64,000 nucleotides of DNA from CAZLFQ01 sp964558975 (lineage in GTDB: Bacteria; Pseudomonadota; Alphaproteobacteria; Rickettsiales; Midichloriaceae), in NCBI GenBank assembly GCA_964558975.1, contig CAZLFQ010000001.1, positions 558,001 to 622,000 on the forward strand, written 5' to 3'. The first letter of the stretch is position 1; every line of letters begins with the position of its first letter. Made by a program: the position numbers and the translations under genes. The notes under the pieces were generated by a model. That model was not told where the DNA came from. It did not search any database and saw only the letters and a list, made by a program, of their open reading frames with translations. This document shows positions 17,569 through 23,989 of this stretch, piece after piece.

Positions 17569-18486
17569 ATGAAAGGTAGAAGTAAAGATTTAAGAGGCGG
17601 ACACGCCGATTTAGGAGCAGCATCAAAAAGTGCGGCTCAAAAAGCCGCAGAAGCTATCAAAACATTACAAATGACTATTACAAATTGGGATGCAAAATTT
17701 CTTACAACTTTTTTTTCTAATATCAAAAAACAACTCACTTCAGAAATTCAAAGTATAAATGGATTTGAATTAAAAAAATCTAACCTTGAATCAGCCTTAG
17801 AGAAATTACAATCTGAAAAAGATTTTAAACAATCGCTAATTGACGAGAGAGAGAACGAACTCAACAATATCAATCTCGACATCAAAAAAATGTCTACAGA
17901 CTTGAAAAATAAATTGTCTCATTCAAATGAAGGAGGATTAATCAATAGTGGACTAACTGCCATTAGTACTGCAGTAAGAAATCTAAATCCTTGGGGAGGC
18001 ACTGAATCTGATACCAATAAGAGCTCACAAGTTAAGCTTCCCGCTCCATTAACTGAAAGTTTTGTAGAGCAATTTGAAAAAGAAAATGCTGAACCTGCAA
18101 TCAAAGCAACAAGCGTACCTAAGCAAAGCTGGACAGAATGGAGTAAAAGCTTTTTTTCTGGTAATAAATCAATGCCTGCAGCTGAACAGCCTGAAGCAGC
18201 CAAACAAGGATGGATAGAATGGGGTAAAAGCTTTTTTGGCGGCAACAAATCTCTACCTAAAGCTGAACAAACCGAAACAACTCCACATTTTGAGATTATT
18301 GAAGGGCACTTATATCCTCAGTTAGTCGATGGAAACGGAGCTATAATTACTAATTCAATTACTCCTCTATACCCACCAATACCAGGGTTTACTCCTTCTG
18401 CTCCTCTTATGAGTGATGACGAATGGGCAGACCTAAACTCTTTAAATGGGTCAAGTCTTGTATCAAACAACGCAAGTTTAGATTAA
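17569..18486 (+). CDS. hypothetical protein with GGHxDLGAA N-terminal tag and tandem repeat
   Basis: Not recognised. Residues 1-35 (SKDLRGGHADLGAASKSAAQ and onward) match the N-terminus of the neighbouring 18721 gene, so the two are paralogues or share a tag. A helical, probably coiled-coil segment spans about 60-120. Two 23-residue repeats (core W-x-E-W-x-K-S-F-F) occupy about 185-234. The tail is acidic and Pro-rich, with PLMSDDEWADLNSLNG. No signal peptide or membrane helix is seen. AGAGGAAAAT precedes the ATG. A secreted effector or surface-associated factor is possible but unsupported beyond composition and promoter. Confidence 0.7.
   Translation: MKGRSKDLRGGHADLGAASKSAAQKAAEAIKTLQMTITNWDAKFLTTFFSNIKKQLTSEIQSINGFELKKSNLESALEKLQSEKDFKQSLIDERENELNNINLDIKKMSTDLKNKLSHSNEGGLINSGLTAISTAVRNLNPWGGTESDTNKSSQVKLPAPLTESFVEQFEKENAEPAIKATSVPKQSWTEWSKSFFSGNKSMPAAEQPEAAKQGWIEWGKSFFGGNKSLPKAEQTETTPHFEIIEGHLYPQLVDGNGAIITNSITPLYPPIPGFTPSAPLMSDDEWADLNSLNGSSLVSNNASLD
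18121..18270 (+). repeat. in-gene tandem repeat, 81-bp period
   Basis: Two copies (18121-18189 and 18202-18270) encode the 23-residue unit KQxWxEWxKSFFxGNKSxPxAEQ, separated by a four-codon spacer. The DNA copies have diverged at many positions while the protein motif is kept, which suggests selection on the encoded sequence. Confidence 0.8.
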
Positions 18487-18505
18487 GAAATAACTTTTTA
18501 ACACT

Positions 18506-18547
18506 ATAATGCAGCTAAAGATCTTTAATATTCTTTAGCTGCATTAT
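18506..18547 (+). terminator. long perfect hairpin after the 17569 gene
   Basis: A 15-bp perfect stem (18506-18520 with 18533-18547; arm ATAATGCAGCTAAAG) encloses a 12-base loop. It lies 19 bases after the stop codon. No T-tract follows on either strand, so it may be a mRNA 3'-end stabiliser or processing site rather than a classic intrinsic terminator. Confidence 0.5.
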
Positions 18548-18620
18548 GTTAAATAGCAAATAAACGGCAATCTACTATATATGCATTAAAACCATAGAGA
18601 ACTTAGCTCATTTGCAAAAT

Positions 18621-18674
18621 TTAACAAAACCTTAATATAACCTTAATATCAATGTAACATTTGTTCTTCATAAT
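18621..18674 (+). promoter_or_regulatory. CtrA-like TTAA-N7 array with -10 box, upstream of 18721 gene
   Basis: Half-sites TTAA start at 18621, 18632 and 18643, with GTAA at 18654, again an exact 11-bp period. A CATAAT box starts at 18669, 15 bases after the fourth half-site, the same offset as in the first promoter. Only the half-sites, spacing and -10 are well conserved; the leader after the -10 has diverged. Confidence 0.65.
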
Positions 18675-18720
18675 TACCTTAACCCAAAAATGGGAAATTA
18701 TATAAATAGGAGAATTTAAT

Positions 18721-19377
18721 ATGCAAGTTACTTCAAAAAGTTTAAATGGTGGTCATAAAGATTTAGGAGCAGCTATAAAATCTTCAGCTGCTAAACCAGC
18801 TGCTGAAATGAAAGCTGTACAACAACTAGCTTCTCAAGAGGATGCTGCGAAAGTTAATTCTAAACAAACTATTGAGCTAGTGACCGTAGCTCCAGTTGTT
18901 ATTGAAAGTGATAAAAGTGATGTATCAGTTGCAATTTTTGAATCTGCTAAAGATGCTGTAAGTGATGCTGTAAGCAGCACTGCAACTTCATTTGTTTCAG
19001 CTGCTAGCTCTGCTAAAGATGCTGTAAGTGATGCTGCTAGCTCTGCTGTAGCATTTTTTGCAAGCTTTCTTTCTTCAAATTCAGACTCTGAAACATTAGC
19101 ATTACCATCTGAGCCAGCACAAGCTTCTCAAGATTCAGCTGTAGCTTTAGTAGCGAATACAACAGAAGTGAAAAATGAAACATCATTTTTTGAAAGTGCT
19201 ATGAATGCGCTATCTTCGACTGGTAATTCTGCAATCGCATATGCTGACAGCCTATTCAGAAAAGCTCCAGAAACAGAAAAAAATGAAACTGTAATGCTAC
19301 TTACTGATTCTCAATATTCTGTAGACAATAGTCATTCGCTTGTAGCTTTTTCTAGCGACGAAAATGTTACACTGTAA
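18721..19377 (+). CDS. hypothetical protein with GGHxDLGAA N-terminal tag, Ala/Ser-rich
   Basis: Not recognised. The first 35 residues (SKSLNGGHKDLGAAIKSSAA and onward) are clearly related to the 17569 product. The rest differs: a Ser/Ala/Val-rich, amphipathic stretch with a duplicated SAKDAVSDA unit (75-83 and 97-105), then a region with FFESAMNALSSTGNSAIAYADSLFRK near 158. It lacks a normal signal peptide and charged catalytic motifs. AGGAGAATTTAAT precedes the ATG. A bidirectional terminator follows 33 bases after the stop. Confidence 0.7.
   Translation: MQVTSKSLNGGHKDLGAAIKSSAAKPAAEMKAVQQLASQEDAAKVNSKQTIELVTVAPVVIESDKSDVSVAIFESAKDAVSDAVSSTATSFVSAASSAKDAVSDAASSAVAFFASFLSSNSDSETLALPSEPAQASQDSAVALVANTTEVKNETSFFESAMNALSSTGNSAIAYADSLFRKAPETEKNETVMLLTDSQYSVDNSHSLVAFSSDENVTL
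18943..19047 (+). repeat. 28-bp perfect direct repeat and nested 15-bp repeat within gene
   Basis: A 28-base identical sequence occurs at 18943-18970 and 19009-19036, encoding SAKDAVSDA in the same frame 22 codons apart. GCTGCTAGCTCTGCT also occurs twice (19000-19014 and 19033-19047). Perfect DNA identity points to recent internal duplication. Confidence 0.8.
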
Positions 19378-19400
19378 TATGATAATTTAATAGTCTTACA

Positions 19401-19438
19401 AAAATAAAAAGGCCTCATTTCTGAGGCCTTTTTATTTT
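19401..19438. terminator. bidirectional intrinsic terminator between 18721 gene and pal
   Basis: A 7-bp GC-rich stem (GGCCTCA at 19411-19417 with TGAGGCC at 19422-19428) has a TTTC loop. An A-rich run lies on one side (19401-19410) and a T-run on the other (19429-19438), so it can terminate transcripts from both the plus-strand gene and the minus-strand pal gene. Confidence 0.9.
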
Positions 19439-19458
19439 CTAAAAATCTTTATATTTAA

Positions 19459-19914
19459 CTATCTTGCAACAGTCACACCTCTACGGTTTTGACCCCAAGC
19501 CCATTCATTAGTTCCAACTACAGCTGGTCTTTCTTTACCAAAACTAACTGTTGAAATTCTGCTTGCATCTACACCAAGGCTAACAAGATGTTGTTTAACA
19601 GCATTAGCACGACGCTCGCCTAGAGCTAAGTTATACTCTCTTGTTCCTCTTTCATCACAATGGCCTTCAACTGCAAATTTGAGGTCTGAATTTTGCGCCA
19701 TAAACGCAGCTTGTTTTTTCAAGATTTCTTGAGCTTCAGCTGTAATTGAAGAGCTGTCGAATTCGAAGAAAACTCTATCACCAACTCGGTTTTCCAATTC
19801 ATCAATCTGGCTTTGTGAAGCATTTGAAGCTTCGTTATAATCTGAGCTTGTAGTAGAACACGCAGCAAGCAATGTTAAAGACGCACCCACTAAAAGTGCT
19901 TTAAATAAATTCAT
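19459..19914 (-). CDS. pal: peptidoglycan-associated lipoprotein Pal
   Basis: Pal anchors the outer membrane to peptidoglycan and binds TolB. The ATG at 19914 has a strong GGAGG site and begins a lipoprotein signal peptide with lipobox LAAC (residues 16-19). The upstream in-frame ATG at 19947 would bury that signal and is rejected. The OmpA-like domain is clear: FFEFDSSSI, VEGHCDERGTREYNLALGERRA and the closing GWGQNRR-type segment. At 151 residues it is typical in length. Confidence 0.95.
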   Translation of the reverse strand: MNLFKALLVGASLTLLAACSTTSSDYNEASNASQSQIDELENRVGDRVFFEFDSSSITAEAQEILKKQAAFMAQNSDLKFAVEGHCDERGTREYNLALGERRANAVKQHLVSLGVDASRISTVSFGKERPAVVGTNEWAWGQNRRGVTVAR

Positions 19915-19952
19915 TTTATCCTCCAAGGTTTTAACTGTATTATTCATTTCTT

Positions 19953-19981
19953 AATGTAGCTATTTTTATTATTTCGGTCAA
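19953..19981 (-). promoter_or_regulatory. sigma-70-type promoter of pal
   Basis: Read on the minus strand, TTGACC (19981-19976) and TACATT (19958-19953) are separated by exactly 17 bases, close to the housekeeping consensus. The -10 lies about 39 bases before the pal ATG. Confidence 0.65.
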
Positions 19982-20107
19982 GATCAATTAAGTCGCCATA
20001 TGTGCAATTAGATATTTTTCCACTCCTCTATTAAGGTTTAATAAAACTCTGGAATAATATGGGTTTTTAATACATAATTGCATCATAAATCCAATTAAGA
20101 GAAAAAG

Positions 20108-21115
20108 ATGTCATATAATGTAGCAGTGGTAGGCGCAACTGGGAATGTAGGTCGTGAAATGTTAAACATCCTCAGTGAAAGAGAGTTTCCTATAAAAAAA
20201 ATCTATGGAATTGCATCAGACAAATCAAAAGGTAAGCAGATAAGTTTTGGCGACCAAATCATTGAAGTTGAGTCCCTTAGAACATTCGACTTCTCAAAAG
20301 TTGATATTTGTCTATTTTCTCCAGGCTCTGAAGTTTCGAAAGAATATGCACCTATAGCCGCTAAACACTCTGTAGTAATCGATAACACATCACACTTTAG
20401 AATGCAAAATGACATCCCTTTGATTGTTCCAGAAGTAAACCTGTCAGATTTAGCAAATTATAAGAAGCGCAATATCATAGCTAACCCCAATTGCGCTGCT
20501 TTACAGCTAGTTGTAGCCTTGAAGCCATTGCATGATCTAGCTAAAATCAAGCGTGTTGTTATTACAACGTTCCAATCAGTATCAGGTGCAGGTAAAACAG
20601 CAATGGATGAATTGTACTCTCAAACCAAGAGTAAATTCATGAATGGAGAAGTGAATCCTATAAAATTCCCTAAGCAAATTGCATTCAACATCATCCCCCA
20701 AATCGGCGAATTTGAAAAAGACGGTTATACAGGAGAAGAAACCAAGGTAATTGGCGAGGTTAAAAAAATACTTGATCCTAATATAGATGTAACAGCTACT
20801 TGCGTTAGAATACCAGTATTTGTAGGCCACAGCGAATCGGTAAATATCGAATTTGAGAATCCAATCTCAGCAATTGAAGCTACTCGTGCTCTAAAAAAAG
20901 CAAAAGGTATTCAAGTAGTTGAAGGCAGTAGAAACTCAGGTTATACCACACCTATAGAGGCTGTAGGCGAAGACGATGTTTTTGTTTCTCGAATCAGGGA
21001 AGATAAAAGTGTAAAAAATGGTTTAAACTTATGGGTAGTTTCTGATAACCTACGTAAAGGAGCAGCTCTAAATGCAGTACAAATTGCTGAGGAGCTTATC
21101 AGAAATTATATTTAA
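20108..21115 (+). CDS. asd: aspartate-semialdehyde dehydrogenase
   Basis: Asd reduces aspartyl phosphate to aspartate semialdehyde, the entry to diaminopimelate, lysine, threonine and methionine. The NADP loop VAVVGATGNVGREML is at 5-19. NPNCA (126-130) carries catalytic Cys129, and FQSVSGAGKTAMDEL and the VPVFVGH-type segment (RIPVFVGHSE) follow. Length 335 is normal. It is needed to supply diaminopimelate for the peptidoglycan made by murC and rodA products in this window. Confidence 0.95.
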   Translation: MSYNVAVVGATGNVGREMLNILSEREFPIKKIYGIASDKSKGKQISFGDQIIEVESLRTFDFSKVDICLFSPGSEVSKEYAPIAAKHSVVIDNTSHFRMQNDIPLIVPEVNLSDLANYKKRNIIANPNCAALQLVVALKPLHDLAKIKRVVITTFQSVSGAGKTAMDELYSQTKSKFMNGEVNPIKFPKQIAFNIIPQIGEFEKDGYTGEETKVIGEVKKILDPNIDVTATCVRIPVFVGHSESVNIEFENPISAIEATRALKKAKGIQVVEGSRNSGYTTPIEAVGEDDVFVSRIREDKSVKNGLNLWVVSDNLRKGAALNAVQIAEELIRNYI

Positions 21116-21128
21116 CCAAATAGGTTTA

Positions 21129-22310
21129 ATGGCACAGCATAGAATATATTTTTGGCTTTCTATAGCCTTTTTAATAGCTTGGAACAGCCTTAGTTATGCC
21201 CAAGAAAAAGCTACCGATACAAATGCCTCTAATTATACAAGAGAGGATGTGATCAAATATATAATTGATAAGAGAAACAAAAATATATCGCTAAAATTTG
21301 ATACAGACCTAGGAAGTAATCTTTCGGGACTAGATTTGAAAGACTTAGATTTAAGGGGGGCACAGTTTTTGAAAGTTAATCTTTCTGGTAGCGACCTCAG
21401 CGGCTCTAATCTTTCTGGAGCATATATTGAAAAAGCTAATTTAAAAGGCACAAAGCTTGTAGGGGCAAATTTATCAGATGCCAGCGTTGCGGCTTCAGAT
21501 CTCTCTAATGCTGACTTAACAAAAGCTAGGATTGATAATTTATACGCCGAGTCTACAGACTTCTCAAACGCAAATCTTTCCGAGGTAGTTGGAGATAATG
21601 TGAACTTCAATTCAGCAAAACTTGAAAATGCAAATTTATCGGATAGCAAACTTCATAACAGCGATTTTAGCAGCGCCAATATGCATAAAGTCATCGGAAA
21701 TAAAGCATCTTTAAAATTTGCAAACTTTTCTCAAGCAAATATGGATTATTCCACTTTTTTGGAAGCTGATTTTTATAGTGCGAACTTTCCTTTAACAAGT
21801 TTGAATAATTCAATCTTTTCAAAAAGCAGCGTATTTGGCTCAAACTTGAGAAAAGCAATTATGAAAAATGCCATTTGGGATGGTGTTTATGCTGAAGGTG
21901 TAGACTTTTCAAACGCAGACATGCCTAGCATAAATTTATCAGGTGCTAATTTAGCAGATTCGCTCTTAAAAAATGTTAATTTAACTGAAGCTAATCTTAC
22001 AGTAACCAACATGGATGGCACAGAGATAACCAATTCTATCTTAGATATGGCAGACTTATCTTCAGCAGTGATAAAGGACGCAAATTTTGCTGATTCATCA
22101 TTTAAAAACACAGTAATGGACAGAATTTATGCAAAAGGAGCTAATTTTACATCTGTTGATTTTAGCAATGCTACTTTAACAAATTCAAACTTGCAGTTCC
22201 TTCATATGGGTAACACCAACACGCAAGGCATGAGGGTCAGTAACAATATGATCTCTATGGTAAGAGGCATTACAGATACTCAAAAGGTTCAATTGTCGAT
22301 TAGTGAGTAA
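21129..22310 (+). CDS. exported pentapeptide-repeat protein
   Basis: The ATG at 21129 follows AGG five bases upstream and starts a Sec signal peptide (about 1-25, ending LSYAQ). The longer frame from 21072 runs into asd and is rejected. About residues 60-365 consist of A(D/N)LSxx-type pentapeptide repeats (DLRGAQFLKVNLSGSDLSGS and many more), which fold as a right-handed quadrilateral beta-helix. The role is unknown; periplasmic or surface location follows from the signal. It begins 13 bases after asd and is probably co-transcribed with it. Confidence 0.8.
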   Translation: MAQHRIYFWLSIAFLIAWNSLSYAQEKATDTNASNYTREDVIKYIIDKRNKNISLKFDTDLGSNLSGLDLKDLDLRGAQFLKVNLSGSDLSGSNLSGAYIEKANLKGTKLVGANLSDASVAASDLSNADLTKARIDNLYAESTDFSNANLSEVVGDNVNFNSAKLENANLSDSKLHNSDFSSANMHKVIGNKASLKFANFSQANMDYSTFLEADFYSANFPLTSLNNSIFSKSSVFGSNLRKAIMKNAIWDGVYAEGVDFSNADMPSINLSGANLADSLLKNVNLTEANLTVTNMDGTEITNSILDMADLSSAVIKDANFADSSFKNTVMDRIYAKGANFTSVDFSNATLTNSNLQFLHMGNTNTQGMRVSNNMISMVRGITDTQKVQLSISE

Positions 22311-22973
22311 TTAATAAGCTTTTATTTGGGAGTATTTATATTCACTACTAACAAGCAGTTTTGCAGCCATATACACCATTATCGATGAGAATAAGCTTAA
22401 GCCGTTAAAAAATGCATCCAAACCTAATATTGCATCATCAACTCCAACTGCTAATTGCCTTACAATCAACGCCAAAAATGTTGTGAATATACCTAGGACT
22501 CCAAACGCTACCTCTTTATCCCATTTTCTATAGAACTGTATAACCAATGAGAATAAAAAGAATATTAAACCAATTGAGTTATGAATCAGAACTATAAAGA
22601 AATTACTCTCAACAAATGCAATATAGCAACATAATGCACCGAATAACGAGTATGCAAGTCTATACACATTTTTTCTTGTCTTTTTAACACAAACAAGTCG
22701 CGCTCCAAGATTCCAAGATGCTAAACCTGATATACCAAGAACTAAATAGCACAACTGCTCTATTATCCTATTCTCTAACCCAGCTTCAGGTGGGTACAAG
22801 CTCCCCAAACCTTTAGCAATGCTTGAAAAAGCGACTGACACAAAAAACAAGGCAAACCACACTGTAAAGGTCTTTCTTTGCCTTAATACGGTTTCCTTTA
22901 ATACCCAGTATGCGAACAAAAAATTTATACTCGAAACTATTAAGTCCGCAAAAATGTTTCCAAGGCTATACAT
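22311..22973 (-). CDS. polytopic membrane protein of unknown function
   Basis: The 220-residue protein has about seven hydrophobic segments: about 5-25, 36-55, 70-90, 100-120, 125-145, 155-172 and 190-210. Short charged loops (KKTRKNVYR, QFYRKWDKE) separate them. The LxxSxxFxxAYWVLKE opening is not diagnostic. No catalytic or transport motif is recognised. Its stop is adjacent to the stop of the convergent pentapeptide gene. Confidence 0.65.
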   Translation of the reverse strand: MYSLGNIFADLIVSSINFLFAYWVLKETVLRQRKTFTVWFALFFVSVAFSSIAKGLGSLYPPEAGLENRIIEQLCYLVLGISGLASWNLGARLVCVKKTRKNVYRLAYSLFGALCCYIAFVESNFFIVLIHNSIGLIFFLFSLVIQFYRKWDKEVAFGVLGIFTTFLALIVRQLAVGVDDAILGLDAFFNGLSLFSSIMVYMAAKLLVSSEYKYSQIKAY

Positions 22974-23079
22974 AAGCCAACATTTTTATTCCCCTTGCTA
23001 TAAAGGCTAGCACCTATTTTTTTTAGCAGCAAGCGGTTTTATTTTGACCAAATTTGGCATCAAATCCGTAAAATAATAG

Positions 23080-23107
23080 TTGCAAACGCGCTGTGAATAG
23101 GTATATT
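23080..23107 (+). promoter_or_regulatory. promoter of tRNA-Gln
   Basis: TTGCAA (23080-23085) and TATATT (23102-23107) are 16 bases apart and lie about 25 bases before the tRNA 5' end, matching a sigma-70-type promoter. Confidence 0.55.
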
Positions 23108-23131
23108 CAACCACACAATATCTTAATATAT

Positions 23132-23206
23132 TGGGATGTCGCCAAGTGGTAAGGCAACGGTTTTTGATACCGTCATTCGCAGGTTCGAATCCTGCCATCC
23201 CAGCCA
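23132..23206 (+). tRNA. tRNA-Gln (anticodon TTG)
   Basis: A full cloverleaf is visible. The acceptor stem TGGGATG pairs with CATCCCA, the anticodon stem is ACGGT/ACCGT with loop TTTTGAT (anticodon TTG, reading CAA), the T arm is CAGG-TTCGAAT-CCTG, and G plus encoded CCA close the 3' end. It stands alone and decodes glutamine. Confidence 0.96.
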
Positions 23207-23280
23207 AATACTTCAAAAAAACGCAGTTAACTAAATTTATTGACTTTTCTCAGCACAAGTAATATAATTATAATTACAAA

Positions 23281-23348
23281 TGCCTCGCATTTCCGAATCG
23301 GCACCCTGTAGGTGTACATGCTTGTTAACCAAGCTAGGGAGCGAGGCG
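23281..23348. repeat. palindromic / structured element of unknown type
   Basis: An outer stem GCCTCGC (23282-23288) pairs with GCGAGGC (23341-23347). Inside are three small hairpins: CCG-AAT-CGG (23293-23301), CACC-CTGTA-GGTG (23302-23314) and GCTTG-TTAAC-CAAGC (23320-23334). It is markedly more GC-rich than its flanks. It could be a small structured RNA or a mobile palindromic repeat. No known RNA family was recognised. Confidence 0.5.
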
Positions 23349-23359
23349 AATTCTTAGTT

Positions 23360-23968
23360 CTACTTAAAATTCCAAGTATTCTCGATCCTGCTTTCAATCA
23401 TGTTGCGCCATTTAAATGCATCTTGCTTTTCTGGATTATTGTAAGGCCTAGAATAAGCACTCACAATCATGTCAGCAAGCTGGATAAGCACATCATTCTT
23501 TGAATCACAGAATTTTAAGTTTTTAATTGTGCCAAAAGGTATTTCTTTTCTTAAATAACTCTCACACCCCTTACGAAAAAATCTACTACCTTTACCATCA
23601 ATTTTAATAACCGCATCTTTAATTCTGTGAGAAGCATCCTTCATTAAATTTTTCAAACAGTAGTTTACAAATAACTCACCATTACTTTTTAAAGGATTAC
23701 TACGTATAAGCTTTTTTTCAATGACAAATAACCGCACAGAAAAACGCGCGTTTCTAATTACTTCAAAAAACCTATCTCTGATACGGTTGTTAGAGGAACT
23801 AAAACGAAATTCACGATTGAAACCATTATCTTTTTTTAGTTTTTTAATAACATTAGCTGTGTCTTCTGCATCGCTTAATCTATCAAAAACTACCATTCCT
23901 ATAATAAAATGTGTAGATGATCCTTGTTTAAAACCTGTACACCCACTTTCATCAATTACCACCAACAT
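23360..23968 (-). CDS. DUF3800 domain protein
   Basis: The 202-residue protein begins MLVVIDESGCTGF, the acidic D-E-S-G start of DUF3800, and ends with the family's SKNDVLIQLADMIVSA block (about 155-170). These acidic positions resemble an RNase H-like fold, and a nuclease role has been proposed for the family; activity here is inference. DUF3800 genes often travel with defence or mobile loci. This one stands between a palindromic element and tolC, next to a tRNA. Confidence 0.75.
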   Translation of the reverse strand: MLVVIDESGCTGFKQGSSTHFIIGMVVFDRLSDAEDTANVIKKLKKDNGFNREFRFSSSNNRIRDRFFEVIRNARFSVRLFVIEKKLIRSNPLKSNGELFVNYCLKNLMKDASHRIKDAVIKIDGKGSRFFRKGCESYLRKEIPFGTIKNLKFCDSKNDVLIQLADMIVSAYSRPYNNPEKQDAFKWRNMIESRIENTWNFK

Positions 23969-23989
23969 ACTTAATCTAAATCAAGCCAA

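Noticed and set aside
18121..18270. Considering the tandem repeat as a CRISPR array
   Set aside because: There are only two divergent copies with a 12-base spacer, and they are in frame inside a coding region.
20031..20041. A TTAA pair upstream of asd considered as another CtrA site
   Set aside because: The two TTAA words start 7 bases apart rather than 11 and are not repeated, so they do not match the array.
21072..21128. Starting the pentapeptide protein inside asd
   Set aside because: That start would put 19 polar residues before the signal peptide and overlap asd by 44 bases.
23007..23216. A 69-codon minus-strand frame containing AGFEPANDGIKN
   Set aside because: It is the antisense of tRNA-Gln and its flank. 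This peptide pattern is a well-known artefact of reading tRNA genes backwards.
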